A stretch of DNA of 64,000 nucleotides. Source: Hymenobacter jejuensis. Its GTDB lineage: Bacteria > Bacteroidota > Bacteroidia > Cytophagales > Hymenobacteraceae. How positions within the stretch are numbered: the stretch's first letter is position 1; the number at the start of each line of letters is the position of its first letter. The position numbers and the translations under genes were made by a program. The stretch is from assembly GCF_006337165.1 (NCBI RefSeq), contig NZ_CP040896.1:1550001-1614000 (forward strand). The letters run 5' to 3'. This document shows positions 8,471-17,190 of this stretch, in pieces. The notes under the pieces are model-generated. The model was not told where the DNA came from and did not search any database. It was given only the letters and a program-made list of their open reading frames with translations.

Positions 8471-8506
8471 AAAGGCTCGTTACGTATGTAACGAGCCTTT
8501 TTTTTG
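8471..8506. terminator. Bidirectional terminator between the TPR gene and rluD
   Basis: AAAGGCTCGTTAC (8471-8483) pairs perfectly with GTAACGAGCCTTT (8488-8500) around a 4-nt loop, with A and T runs on the two sides. It lies between converging genes and can serve both. Confidence 0.9.
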
Positions 8507-8532
8507 TAACTACTTGTTTATCAATCAATTAT

Positions 8533-9585
8533 CTAACTAACGTATTGTTCCCATTTTGCCAGCACAGCTTCAAAGTCGGCGGGCAGTTCGGTTTCAAAAT
8601 GCATAAACTCGCCGCTTACGGGGTGCACAAAGCCCAAAGATTTAGCGTGCAGGGCTTGGCGGGGCATCACTTCAAAAGCCTTTTCCACAAATGCCTTGTA
8701 GGCTCCTACGCGCTGCCCATACACAATCTTATCGCCACCGTAGGTCGCATCCGAAAACAGCGGGTGCCCGATGTGCTTCATGTGAACTCGAATTTGGTGC
8801 GTACGCCCAGTTTCGAGATTACACTGAATGAGGGATACATACTGAAATGATCGTAGCACCTTATAGTGCGTAACGGCTTCTTTGCCATGGTCCGCGTCGG
8901 GATATACGGCCTGCACCTTGCGGTCTTTGAGGCTACGCCCAATGTGGCCGCGCACAGTGCCCTGCGTTTCTTTGGGTACGCCCCACACCAAGGCTAAGTA
9001 AGTGCGCTCGATGGTATGGTGGAAGAATTGCTGCGAGAGGTGCGTCATGGCGTACTCAGTCTTGCCAACGACTAACAGGCCCGAAGTGTCTTTGTCAATG
9101 CGGTGCACCAAACCCGGACGGATTTCGCCGTTTCGGCCCGTGGGCAAGTTGCTCAGATGGTAAGCCAACCCGTTTACCAACGTACCGGTCCAATTGCCAA
9201 ACGCGGGATGTACTACTAGTCCAGCCGGTTTATTGACGAGCAGCAACGACTCATCTTCGTACCGAATATCCAACTCCATCGGCTCGGGCGTCACCTTAAA
9301 ATCTATCGGCGGCTCCGGCAACGTGATGGTAATCAGGTCAAGGGGCTTGACGCGGTAGTTCGATTTGATGGGGTTACCGTTTACCTGCACCGCCTCCGCC
9401 TTGATGGCACTCTGAATTTTGGTGCGCGAGGAATGAGGCAGCCGGTTCATCAGGAATTTGTCGATCCGGAGGAGTTCCTGCTTTTTATTAGCTCGGATGC
9501 GGTGGTGCTCATATAGCTCATCACCACCTTCTTCCTCCTCTTCTTCCTCGGGTAATTCGGGCGACGGCAGATCTTGATTCGTCAT
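8533..9585 (-). CDS. rluD: RluD-type ribosomal large subunit pseudouridine synthase
   Basis: This 350-residue RluA-family enzyme isomerises uridines in 23S rRNA. An acidic N-terminal stretch (poly-Glu at 13-19) is followed by an S4 RNA-binding domain at about 38-90 (LLRIDKFLMNRLPHSSRTKI). The catalytic domain carries HRIDKDTSGLLVV, with the catalytic Asp at residue 164. The C-terminal motif GRTHQIRVHM is also present. The length is normal. It is expressed toward the TPR gene, from which the terminator at 8471 separates it, and starts 89 bp downstream of the OmpH cluster on the same strand. Confidence 0.92.
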   Translation of the reverse strand: MTNQDLPSPELPEEEEEEEGGDELYEHHRIRANKKQELLRIDKFLMNRLPHSSRTKIQSAIKAEAVQVNGNPIKSNYRVKPLDLITITLPEPPIDFKVTPEPMELDIRYEDESLLLVNKPAGLVVHPAFGNWTGTLVNGLAYHLSNLPTGRNGEIRPGLVHRIDKDTSGLLVVGKTEYAMTHLSQQFFHHTIERTYLALVWGVPKETQGTVRGHIGRSLKDRKVQAVYPDADHGKEAVTHYKVLRSFQYVSLIQCNLETGRTHQIRVHMKHIGHPLFSDATYGGDKIVYGQRVGAYKAFVEKAFEVMPRQALHAKSLGFVHPVSGEFMHFETELPADFEAVLAKWEQYVS

Positions 9586-9618
9586 GAATCGGCAAAATGT
9601 ATGTGGGGTTCAAAATAA

Positions 9619-9647
9619 GAAAGCCGGAACGTAGGGTTCCGGCTTTC
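9619..9647 (-). terminator. Terminator after the ompH genes
   Basis: GAAAGCCGGAAC (9619-9630) pairs perfectly with GTTCCGGCTTTC (9636-9647) around five bases. On the minus strand it is followed by TTATTTTG, a weak T-rich tail. It marks the end of the bamA-ompH-ompH run before rluD. Confidence 0.7.
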
Positions 9648-9674
9648 GCACTTCGAAACAAGCAAACGAGTTAC

Positions 9675-10295
9675 TTATTTCTTCTTGGTTTTGGTCTTGG
9701 AAGCGCCAGCCGGCGTAGCGGCAGGAGCTACGGAAGGAGCAGAAACCTTAGGAGCCGCAGCGGCTGCCCCGGGGGTAATGCCCATTTTCTTCAGCACCAA
9801 GTCAGAGATGTCGCCATCTTTCGGGCCGTGCAACAGCACTGGGCTGGCACCGTCCGAATTCAGCACGTACGTGTAGCCATTTTCGGTAGCTACGTCGTCA
9901 ATGGTCTTCTGCAATTTGTCTAGAGCTGGCTTAAGCAGGGTTTGCTGCTTTTGCTGCAAGGAAGTCTCGGCGTTCTGCTGGAACTCCTGAATCGAGTTCT
10001 GCAGGTTTTGCAGTTCTTTTTCTTTGTCAGCCCGCACGACATCCGTCATAGTCGAAGCGCCTTTCTGGTAAGCTTCGCCTTTGGTGCGGTATTCGGTAGC
10101 CTTTGTGTCCAGCTGGGTTCTCAATTGGGTGCTATAATCCTTCAGCTGCGACTCAATCTGCTTGCTTTCTGGCATTTGGCTTAGGATGTACTCAACACTG
10201 GTATACCCGATTTTCAGGGGTGCCTGCGCTTGAACAGCCGTAGCCGTAGTAAAGAGAAGAGCGGCCGCAGCCAAGACAACGCGAATTTTGTTCAT
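9675..10295 (-). CDS. OmpH/Skp-family periplasmic chaperone, downstream copy
   Basis: This 206-residue protein has a signal peptide (MNKIRVVLAAAALLF... ending VQAQ). A long coiled-coil region follows, rich in Gln, Lys and Glu, with the family start GYTSVEYILSQMPESKQIE, and then a low-complexity Ala/Pro/Lys tail. Skp-type chaperones carry unfolded outer-membrane proteins to BamA. The start at 10295 puts the signal peptide first; the frame extends 13 codons further upstream without homology. It is the second of two tandem ompH genes after bamA. A -7-like TAACTTTG at 10332-10339 could give it its own promoter. Confidence 0.88.
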   Translation of the reverse strand: MNKIRVVLAAAALLFTTATAVQAQAPLKIGYTSVEYILSQMPESKQIESQLKDYSTQLRTQLDTKATEYRTKGEAYQKGASTMTDVVRADKEKELQNLQNSIQEFQQNAETSLQQKQQTLLKPALDKLQKTIDDVATENGYTYVLNSDGASPVLLHGPKDGDISDLVLKKMGITPGAAAAAPKVSAPSVAPAATPAGASKTKTKKK

Positions 10296-10336
10296 GGTGA
10301 TCATTAAGGAGAAAGTCAATTGTTGATGAGGCAAAG

Positions 10337-11023
10337 TTAGTTTTTTCGGTTAGTTGGTTGCTGGCTGCCTGTATTGGTGCGTACAGGCTGACGCCCAGTA
10401 GGGGCATTCTGGTCCGTGCCAGTAGCGGCGTCGCCGGCAGGCGTTTGGGGAGTGGTAACGCTGCGCACGGCCCCTTTCTGCCCTGGTTGGTTGCGTTCCT
10501 CTGAAGCTAAGCCCAGTTCCTCCAGCACAAACTCGGTGTAGTCGTGCGCTGGATTGGTGTAAAGCATAGTCAGATCGCCAGCTTTATCGAATACGATGGC
10601 CAGCTGCTTTTTCTTAGCCACTTTTTCGATAGCCTCAAACACCTGATCCTGAACGGGTTTCGTCAATTCTTGGCGCTTCTTGAAGAGCTGGCCCTCGAAG
10701 CCGAAGATTTTGTTTTGGTAGGCCTTAACTTCTTGCTCCTTCTTCAGAATCTCGTCCTGCCGCTTTTTCTTCATCGGCTCGGTAAGTAACACTTCCTCAG
10801 CCTGATAAGTGCGATACATCTTATCAAGATCCTTTTTCTGGTTTTCGATATCCTTTTGCCAGTTCTGAGAAAGAAGGTTTAGCTCCTGTTGAGCCTGCGC
10901 GTAAGCAGGAATTTTGCTCAGCACGAACTCCGAATCTACGTAACCAAACTTCTGCGCGAAGGCTGTCGGCACGGTTAGCACCGTTAGGAAAGCCACCGAC
11001 AGCCAGAAAGTTATCTTGTTCAT
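10337..11023 (-). CDS. OmpH/Skp-family periplasmic chaperone, upstream copy
   Basis: This 228-residue paralogue has a signal peptide (ending PTAFAQ) and the family opening KFGYVDSEFVLSKIPAYAQA. A charged coiled coil follows (QKKDLDKMYRTYQAEEVLLT), then a short beta region and a disordered Gln/Thr/Asn tail. It lies 38 bp after bamA and 41 bp before the second ompH. The bamA-ompH-ompH order is conserved in Bacteroidota and fits handing of nascent outer-membrane proteins to the Bam machine. Confidence 0.9.
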   Translation of the reverse strand: MNKITFWLSVAFLTVLTVPTAFAQKFGYVDSEFVLSKIPAYAQAQQELNLLSQNWQKDIENQKKDLDKMYRTYQAEEVLLTEPMKKKRQDEILKKEQEVKAYQNKIFGFEGQLFKKRQELTKPVQDQVFEAIEKVAKKKQLAIVFDKAGDLTMLYTNPAHDYTEFVLEELGLASEERNQPGQKGAVRSVTTPQTPAGDAATGTDQNAPTGRQPVRTNTGSQQPTNRKN

Positions 11024-11061
11024 AGCAGTAGAGAAAATCCGGCCTCAGGCTGACCGGGGAG

Positions 11062-13614
11062 TTATCGTATTTGCTGACCGATGATGAAGTGGAAGTGGCC
11101 TTTGGGAGCCACCGCCGGATTAGCTCCAACCGTAGCATTACCGGGTACGGCAGGTACCGTGTCGAAACCGTAGCCGTAGTCGAAACCTAGCAAACCAAAT
11201 GCCGACATGAAAATGCGGGCACCTACGCCGGCCGAACGGTACAGTTTGTAAGGATTGTACTGCTTGTAATTGTCGAAAGCATTACCTGCCTCCGCAAAAC
11301 CCAGAACATAGACGGTCGCAGCCGGGTTCAACGAAACTGGGTAGCGTAGCTCCATTACGTACTTGTTATAGGCTACGCCGCCTGCTGACACCTGCTTGGC
11401 AGAAGGAATGGCTTCGGCATCGTTTGGATCACCGTAGCCGCGCAGACCAATGTATTCGGTACCTACAATGAAGTTCTGTGCCCCGCCGTAGCCTAGGCCG
11501 GAGCCGCCCATTTTGAAGCGCTCGAAAGGCCCAATAGAACGATTTGAGTTATAGGAGCCAATAAAGCCAAAATGCGCGCGGGTGTTCAATACCAGCTTGC
11601 CAACAACAGGCGTAAACCACGAAGCGTCGAACATCCATTTATGGAATTCTATCCACTCGTTCACGCTGGGATGTGCGCCGGGCAGAATAGAATAAGGCGG
11701 CGTCAGGTTAACGCTGAGCGAAAGCGACGAGCCCCGACGCGTATAAGTCGGGTTGTCGATGCTGTTGCGCGACAACGTGGTGTTGAACGAGATATTTTTG
11801 GCATTTCCCGTATTATTTTTGAAAAAGTCACCGCCAATCGGGTACTTCTGCAAAATATACTGAGTAACTGATAATGAGTTACTTAGTGTAAAGTAGTCAT
11901 CGGGGAAACGCAACTGACGACCAAGGCCAATTGAGGCGCTGTTTGATTTGATGAACGCATCAGACTTAACATCAAACACGCCCGTAGTAGAGTAACGGCT
12001 GATACTCTTGTTCAAGCTGAATGACAAGGAGTTAGGCCGACGACCGCCTAACCAAGGCTCTGTGAAGGAGAAGGAGTAGGCTTGGTATTGCAAGCCGTTC
12101 GCCTGCACGTTCAGCGACAACCGCTGACCATCGCCGGCTGGTACCGGGGTCCAATTGCGTAAACTTCCGGCTTTGCGCAGCGAAAAGTTGTTAAATACAA
12201 GTCCTACGGTACCAATAAAGCCTTGGTAACCACCCCAGCCACCCGAAAGGGTAATCTGGTCAGAAGGCTTCTCCACCACGGTATAGTTGATGTCTACAGT
12301 GCCATCAGCGGGGTTAGGCACCGGGTTGATTCCTACTTTCTCCGGGTCGAAATAGCCCAACGTAGCCAACTGCCGTTGCGAACGAATCAGCAGCTCTCGG
12401 TTGAAGTTATCGCCAGGCAGCGTCCGGAGTTCGCGGCGTACCACATGGTCGCTGGTTTTAGTATTGCCCGCAATGTTGATTTCTTTGACGCGAGCCTGTA
12501 CGCCTTCGCTAATGCGCATTTCGATGTCAATCGAGTCTCCTTCTACCTTAGTCTCAACCGGATCGATGGAGAAAAACAGATAGCCATCGTTCATGTAGAG
12601 CGAGGTAATATCCTGCCCTGTAGGGTTGTAGTTCAGGCGCTTGTCCAGGGTTTCCTTGCTGTAGACACTGCCTTCCTTAATGCCCAGCACCGAAGCGAGC
12701 GTTTTGTCGTCGTAGAGGTAGTTACCGCTCCACGTAATGTTGCGGAAGTAGTACTTGGGACCTTCATCTACTCGAATACGAAGCGCAAGCCCCTCAGTAT
12801 CACGCTTTAACGAATCAGATAAGATAACAGCATCTCGGTAGCCCTCGGCATTGTAGAAGTCGAGAAGCTTTTTCTTATCTTCCTCAAACTCAGTCTTTTG
12901 GAATTTACCCGAGGTGAGCAGCTTGTACGGCTTCTTTTCCTTGGTCTTCTTGAGTTTGCCCTTAAGCTTACGATCGGAGAAAGCGGTATTGCCTTCGAAA
13001 GTGATGTCGTGAATGCGGACTTTGTTGCCTTTGTCGACGTTGATATTCAGCACCACGCTGTTCGATAAAGCTGAATCCGGAGTTTGCGTGATAGTTACTT
13101 TGGAATCTAGGAAGCCCTTATTTGTGTAAAACTTCCGAACCTGGGTCTTGGTATTGTTCAGCAAAGCATCGGTTACTACTTTGCCGCGAATGAGCTTAAT
13201 CTTATTCTTAAGCTCATCAGCTTGGCCTTTACCAATGCCCGTAAACACAAATTTGGACAAGCGCGGACGCTCCTGCAGGTTGAAATCCAAGAAGATACGC
13301 TTGCCTTCCGTACGAACGATAGACACGCTGATATCACCCAAGATGCCCTGATCCCAGAGCTTACGGATTGCCTTGCCAATTTCTTCGCCAGGAACGTTTA
13401 TCGGATCGCCGATTTTTAAACCCGAGATTCCGATAAGCGTATTAGAGTCCAAGTAACGGGCACCACTGACCGTAATACCGCCCAACTCATAGTGTTGCGG
13501 CTCGGCTTCGGCACCGGCTGCCGGCTTATTTTGCGCCGCAACCTGTCGCGCCGACAAGCTGAACGTCAGCACGACTGCCAGCAGCCAGAAAAATCTATTG
13601 CAAGAAGAATTCAT
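11062..13614 (-). CDS. bamA: BamA/Omp85 outer-membrane protein assembly factor
   Basis: This 850-residue protein inserts beta-barrel proteins into the outer membrane. A signal peptide ends near ARQVAAQ. Several POTRA repeats fill about residues 45-435 (for example ITVSGARYLDSNTLIGISGL and ITFEGNTAFSDRKLKGKL), and the C-terminal half is a 16-strand barrel with FDYGYGFD and the terminal HFHFIIGQQIR. The fourth POTRA shows EINIAGNTKTSDHVVRRE. The length matches Bacteroidota BamA. It sits 9 bp after uppS and before two ompH genes, so it is part of an envelope operon. Confidence 0.95.
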   Translation of the reverse strand: MNSSCNRFFWLLAVVLTFSLSARQVAAQNKPAAGAEAEPQHYELGGITVSGARYLDSNTLIGISGLKIGDPINVPGEEIGKAIRKLWDQGILGDISVSIVRTEGKRIFLDFNLQERPRLSKFVFTGIGKGQADELKNKIKLIRGKVVTDALLNNTKTQVRKFYTNKGFLDSKVTITQTPDSALSNSVVLNINVDKGNKVRIHDITFEGNTAFSDRKLKGKLKKTKEKKPYKLLTSGKFQKTEFEEDKKKLLDFYNAEGYRDAVILSDSLKRDTEGLALRIRVDEGPKYYFRNITWSGNYLYDDKTLASVLGIKEGSVYSKETLDKRLNYNPTGQDITSLYMNDGYLFFSIDPVETKVEGDSIDIEMRISEGVQARVKEINIAGNTKTSDHVVRRELRTLPGDNFNRELLIRSQRQLATLGYFDPEKVGINPVPNPADGTVDINYTVVEKPSDQITLSGGWGGYQGFIGTVGLVFNNFSLRKAGSLRNWTPVPAGDGQRLSLNVQANGLQYQAYSFSFTEPWLGGRRPNSLSFSLNKSISRYSTTGVFDVKSDAFIKSNSASIGLGRQLRFPDDYFTLSNSLSVTQYILQKYPIGGDFFKNNTGNAKNISFNTTLSRNSIDNPTYTRRGSSLSLSVNLTPPYSILPGAHPSVNEWIEFHKWMFDASWFTPVVGKLVLNTRAHFGFIGSYNSNRSIGPFERFKMGGSGLGYGGAQNFIVGTEYIGLRGYGDPNDAEAIPSAKQVSAGGVAYNKYVMELRYPVSLNPAATVYVLGFAEAGNAFDNYKQYNPYKLYRSAGVGARIFMSAFGLLGFDYGYGFDTVPAVPGNATVGANPAVAPKGHFHFIIGQQIR

Positions 13615-13623
13615 TCGAAATAA

Positions 13624-14370
13624 TTACGAGACGGTTATCTGCTCACTGGTTTTGCCAAAGCGCCGTTCCCGACGCTGGTAAGCCTGAATCGCGTCGTAGA
13701 AATGCTCACGGCGAAAGTCCGGCCATAGCAAGTCGGTGATATACAATTCGGTGTAGGCAAGCTGCCACAGCAAGAAGTTGCTGATGCGTTGTTCTCCGCT
13801 TGTCCGGATAAGCAATTCTGGATCAGGCATTCCGGCGGTAGCTAGGTAGCCTGCTACGGTAGCCTCGTTTACTGCCTCGGGCAATAACCGGCCAGCCGCT
13901 ACATCTTGGCTAAGTCGCCGAGCCGCCTGGGCCAGGTCCCACCGGCCACTATAGCTCAGCGCCAACACTAATGTCATGCGGGCGCCTTCCTTAGTCAATT
14001 CAATAGCTTCGCTCAGTTCACGCTGACACGATGCCGGAAGGCTAGTGATATCGCCAATAGCTTTGAGGTTGATGCTATTTTTAAGCAACGTGGGCGTTTC
14101 CTGCCGGATCGTGTGCACCAACAGTTGCATTAAGGCCGAAACCTCGTGCGCAGGTCGTGCCCAGTTTTCGGTTGAAAAGGCATAAAGCGTTAGAAACCGC
14201 ACACCTAGTTCCGCTGCCGCCTCTACTGTGTCACGCACAGCAGTGATGGCATTCTGGTGACCAAAAATGCGCAATCCACCTTTTTTCTTGGCCCAACGGC
14301 CGTTGCCGTCCATTATAACGGCAACATGCGTGGGTATATTTTGGGAATCTATCTCGGACCGGGCGGCCAT
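13624..14370 (-). CDS. uppS: Isoprenyl transferase (undecaprenyl diphosphate synthase)
   Basis: This 248-residue cis-prenyltransferase makes undecaprenyl diphosphate, the lipid carrier for peptidoglycan and polysaccharide precursors. VAVIMDGNGRWAKKKG (17-32) carries the catalytic Asp 21. FSTENWARPAHEV and the C-terminal RTSGEQRISNFLLWQLAYTE and WPDFRREHF are family hallmarks. It overlaps nothing and is 9 bp from bamA, consistent with one transcript for the envelope genes. The ATG at 14370 is the natural start. Confidence 0.95.
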   Translation of the reverse strand: MAARSEIDSQNIPTHVAVIMDGNGRWAKKKGGLRIFGHQNAITAVRDTVEAAAELGVRFLTLYAFSTENWARPAHEVSALMQLLVHTIRQETPTLLKNSINLKAIGDITSLPASCQRELSEAIELTKEGARMTLVLALSYSGRWDLAQAARRLSQDVAAGRLLPEAVNEATVAGYLATAGMPDPELLIRTSGEQRISNFLLWQLAYTELYITDLLWPDFRREHFYDAIQAYQRRERRFGKTSEQITVS

Positions 14371-14438
14371 CGGTACTTTTTGCGTAAAGAGGCCGCAAGT
14401 TACGCAAATGGTTGCATTTAGCCCTGATTTGAAGCGCT

Positions 14439-15176
14439 CTACTTCAAGAGCTTGGGGTTACGCTTATATTGATCGGGGCAACGAATCTTGAAGAAAGTAT
14501 ACGATATGCTCACGCCATTGTAGAAATACCAATCCATGTCGTGCTTATTGGCATAGGTCGCATCCTGATCGCTGAGGTGGTCAATCTGATCGGTAAAAGT
14601 CTTTCGGGCGCCGGCTTCCAGCCCTAGATTCCAATGTTCGGATAGCCCTATTTTGAAGCCCAAACCGGCTGGCACAGCAAAATTCAAGAGGCTGCCCTGC
14701 CTCTTATCGAAACGGCTTTCGGTGGTGGTTTTGGTATAAAATCCTGCCAAGCCGACAAATACGTACGGCGTAAAGTGACTTTTATCCTTGCGGTAATGGT
14801 AGTCGAAGAAATTATACTCCAATACGCCAGAAAGTTCGAGCAAATGCCCCTTCATGTTGGCATTGCGATAAGTCGACAAAGGTGCCTGCTTGCCATTTAT
14901 GCCGTTCACATTGGCATCGTCTGCTCTAAGAAAGCCACCCGTAAAAGCGCCACGTAGCGTTACGGGTGCTGAAATGTCCTTCCGGTAGAAAACAGTGAGC
15001 GCCGGACGGTTATTTTGAAATTGATAGTTGGGAGAGATTTCGCCTTTGTAATTCAGGCCGCCAATTCCAATACCTATCTCACTGGTATTCTGAGCAATAG
15101 CGGAAGAGGCAAAAAAAACACTCCCTGCATGCACGAAGCAAGCAAGGAGTGTCAAACGGAGAACCGAATTCGTCAT
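14439..15176 (-). CDS. DUF6089-type outer-membrane beta-barrel protein
   Basis: This 245-residue protein has a signal peptide (ending SSAIAQ). It then shows alternating hydrophobic strands typical of a small barrel, such as EIGIGIGGLNYKGEISPNYQ, YVFVGLAGFYTKTT and GLGFKIGLSEHWNLGLEAGA. The glycine-rich strands and the phrase RKTFTDQIDHLSD match the second barrel gene next to it, which has RKTFTDYLDDVS. It lies between uppS and that paralogue on the same strand. DUF6089 is my best assignment; the function is not known, but the setting suggests outer-membrane biogenesis. Confidence 0.75.
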   Translation of the reverse strand: MTNSVLRLTLLACFVHAGSVFFASSAIAQNTSEIGIGIGGLNYKGEISPNYQFQNNRPALTVFYRKDISAPVTLRGAFTGGFLRADDANVNGINGKQAPLSTYRNANMKGHLLELSGVLEYNFFDYHYRKDKSHFTPYVFVGLAGFYTKTTTESRFDKRQGSLLNFAVPAGLGFKIGLSEHWNLGLEAGARKTFTDQIDHLSDQDATYANKHDMDWYFYNGVSISYTFFKIRCPDQYKRNPKLLK

Positions 15177-15218
15177 TAGGCTGGCTGATTTGGGTAAATG
15201 GCAGCCAGTAAGAACTGG

Positions 15219-16133
15219 CTAGCGGAATTTAGGGCTTTTAACGCGGGGGGCGAGAATATAGTTAACGTGGATACCCGTAACGATGTACCAGTCTTTTTCA
15301 TTGCTCTTACCCCGACGCTCGCTTGGACTCGTGAACGAAGCAAAGTCGATGCCTTGGTCTTTTCTTGTGATATCGCGGCCAAAATACTGAGCCAGCGGGG
15401 TAGGTAGGTTAGCAGCAGCTGTGTAGTTTTTGCTAACGTCGTCAAGATAATCGGTAAATGTTTTGCGCCAGCCGATTTCTAAAGCAATGTCAAATTGCTT
15501 GTTGATTTTGTAGCGTACGCCACCACCAAAAGGAATAGAAAACTGTGTGAGGTTGTAGGTGCCGCCTCCGCCTGCTACACGCTGGCCTTCAGTGCCCAAG
15601 GGCTGAAGCGCTACGTATTCGCCTTGGCTGCTAGGCCCATCGCTACCTACTAGACCTTTAGGATTGTGGTGAAATACGGCTACACCAGCAAATACATAAG
15701 GAACCAGGTCTGGGCGACGCAGGTAATTGTTGCGGTTTTCGATCAGATCGAAAATACCTACGGCCGATAACTCAAGGATGTCGTTGCGGAAGTTCATGTT
15801 CCGGTTGTAACGGAAACGAGCGTCCGGATCGTTTTGATCAGCAGCTTTAGCATCATCGCCGGTTATACGACCATAGGCGAAATTGGCACGGGCCGAGATA
15901 CGGGGGGCAAAACGCCGGGTGAAACTTAGACCAATATTGGGGCGGGTAGCGGCAAACCGAAAGCTAGGAATGCTCGGTTTCGGCACAATGTCACCGAAGT
16001 AGTTCATTGCGTTCAGGCTGACCCCTACGGAGTTATACTGCTTACGCTTACTGAATTGTTGAGCACTCGCCTCGGTGGCTACCAGCGTTATCGCCAGAAG
16101 CAGAGTCAAGATGTGAGCGAAAAGATGCTTCAT
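15219..16133 (-). CDS. DUF6089-family outer-membrane beta-barrel protein
   Basis: This 304-residue protein has a signal peptide (ending ASAQQ) and barrel-like strands through to the C-terminus. It includes VGVSLNAMNYFGDIVPKPS, YVFAGVAVFHHNPKG and GGVRYKINKQFDIALEIGWR. It is a longer paralogue of the gene at 14439 and 42 bp upstream of it. This pair next to uppS and bamA is a recurrent Bacteroidota arrangement. No enzymatic motif is visible. A -7-like TACTTTTG at 16207-16214 on the minus strand may drive it, with a leader of about 67 nt. Confidence 0.8.
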   Translation of the reverse strand: MKHLFAHILTLLLAITLVATEASAQQFSKRKQYNSVGVSLNAMNYFGDIVPKPSIPSFRFAATRPNIGLSFTRRFAPRISARANFAYGRITGDDAKAADQNDPDARFRYNRNMNFRNDILELSAVGIFDLIENRNNYLRRPDLVPYVFAGVAVFHHNPKGLVGSDGPSSQGEYVALQPLGTEGQRVAGGGGTYNLTQFSIPFGGGVRYKINKQFDIALEIGWRKTFTDYLDDVSKNYTAAANLPTPLAQYFGRDITRKDQGIDFASFTSPSERRGKSNEKDWYIVTGIHVNYILAPRVKSPKFR

Positions 16134-16206
16134 ATTAAGCGAAGGTTAAGGATATCTAGATTCAGAAAGCGATAAAAACCCGTATGGACACGGTCGCAGT
16201 CACGCA

Positions 16207-16214
16207 CAAAAGTA
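16207..16214 (-). promoter_or_regulatory. Candidate -7 element upstream of the DUF6089 gene
   Basis: The minus strand reads TACTTTTG, matching TAnnTTTG. No convincing -33 element was seen. It lies in the 129-bp gap between nadK and the barrel gene. Confidence 0.3.
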
Positions 16215-16262
16215 GAAGTTGCTGGGAACTTAAAAAATAAATACTTAAAAAAGTCGATGTTC

Positions 16263-17156
16263 TTATACCGGCAGCCCCGATGGATTTCGCCGGTCTAACC
16301 CCCAATTTAGCTTGCTACGAAGCGTACTGAGGAAGTTTACATGGTTGAGCTTAACTAAGCGGGCGTTGAAGGTTTCCCGCCTAACTGCAATTTGCACACT
16401 TGCATCAACGGGTACCGAACGCGAGTCCAGCGACAGCAAGAAATTGTTACTCCTACCCTCAATTTCGAAGGAGATCACACTTCGGTCCGACACGATCAGC
16501 GGGCGAACGTTCAGATTGTGGGGGCATACGGGAGCGATAATGAAATTGTTTGTTTGGGGCAGCATTACCGGCCCGCCACAGCTCAGAGAATATCCGGTTG
16601 AGCCCGTAGGAGTTGCCACGATAAGTCCATCTGCCCAGTACGAATTCAGGTATTCGCCGTCGATGTAAGTGTGCACCACAATCATCGAGGAAGTATCACG
16701 CTTCAGAATAGAGAACTCGTTGAGTCCGAAGTTGATGCCTCCAAAAACATCTGGATCGGTATCTACCCGAATTAGGCTGCGCTCTTCGATTACAAAGTGT
16801 CCCTTAAACAAGGCATCGAGGGCATGCGAGATGTGACCGGGCGTAATGGTGGCCAGAAAGCCTAGCCGTCCGGCATTGATTCCCAAGATCGGAATCTGTA
16901 GGCTGCCGACGTACGTTACTGTATCAAGCAAGGTGCCGTCGCCGCCGATGCTGAGCACAAACTGCACGCCGCGCAGCGAATCGCCGCGCCGAAAGGTACC
17001 TGTTCCTTCTGGCAGTCGCAGACGGTTGTCGAGGTAGGTGCGAAACGATTCGGCAATCAGCACTTCCGCCCGCCGTCCGATCAGATCGTCGAGTAAAGTC
17101 TGCACAAAAGGCAGCGTTTCTTCATTGAAAGGCTTACCCAGAATGGCGATTTTCAT
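16263..17156 (-). CDS. nadK: NAD kinase
   Basis: This 297-residue cytoplasmic enzyme phosphorylates NAD to NADP using ATP or polyphosphate. The nucleotide-binding GGDGT motif is at residues 71-75, followed by PILGINAGRLGFLATI. The conserved FGLNEFSILKRD, SYWADGLIVATPTGSTGYSL and PVCPHNLNVRPLIVSD are all present. The length matches bacterial NadK. In Bacteroidota nadK commonly sits between a CBS-domain gene and uppS-bamA, as here, although a TamA-like gene is interposed. The ATG at 17156 gives the expected MKIAILGKP start. Confidence 0.95.
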   Translation of the reverse strand: MKIAILGKPFNEETLPFVQTLLDDLIGRRAEVLIAESFRTYLDNRLRLPEGTGTFRRGDSLRGVQFVLSIGGDGTLLDTVTYVGSLQIPILGINAGRLGFLATITPGHISHALDALFKGHFVIEERSLIRVDTDPDVFGGINFGLNEFSILKRDTSSMIVVHTYIDGEYLNSYWADGLIVATPTGSTGYSLSCGGPVMLPQTNNFIIAPVCPHNLNVRPLIVSDRSVISFEIEGRSNNFLLSLDSRSVPVDASVQIAVRRETFNARLVKLNHVNFLSTLRSKLNWGLDRRNPSGLPV

Positions 17157-17190
17157 AACGATACGTTTCCGTCAGAAGCAAGTAGCTGCA

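Noticed and set aside
12223-12810. 195-codon open frame opposite bamA
   Set aside because: It is a shadow of the BamA coding sequence, which has full POTRA and barrel signatures.
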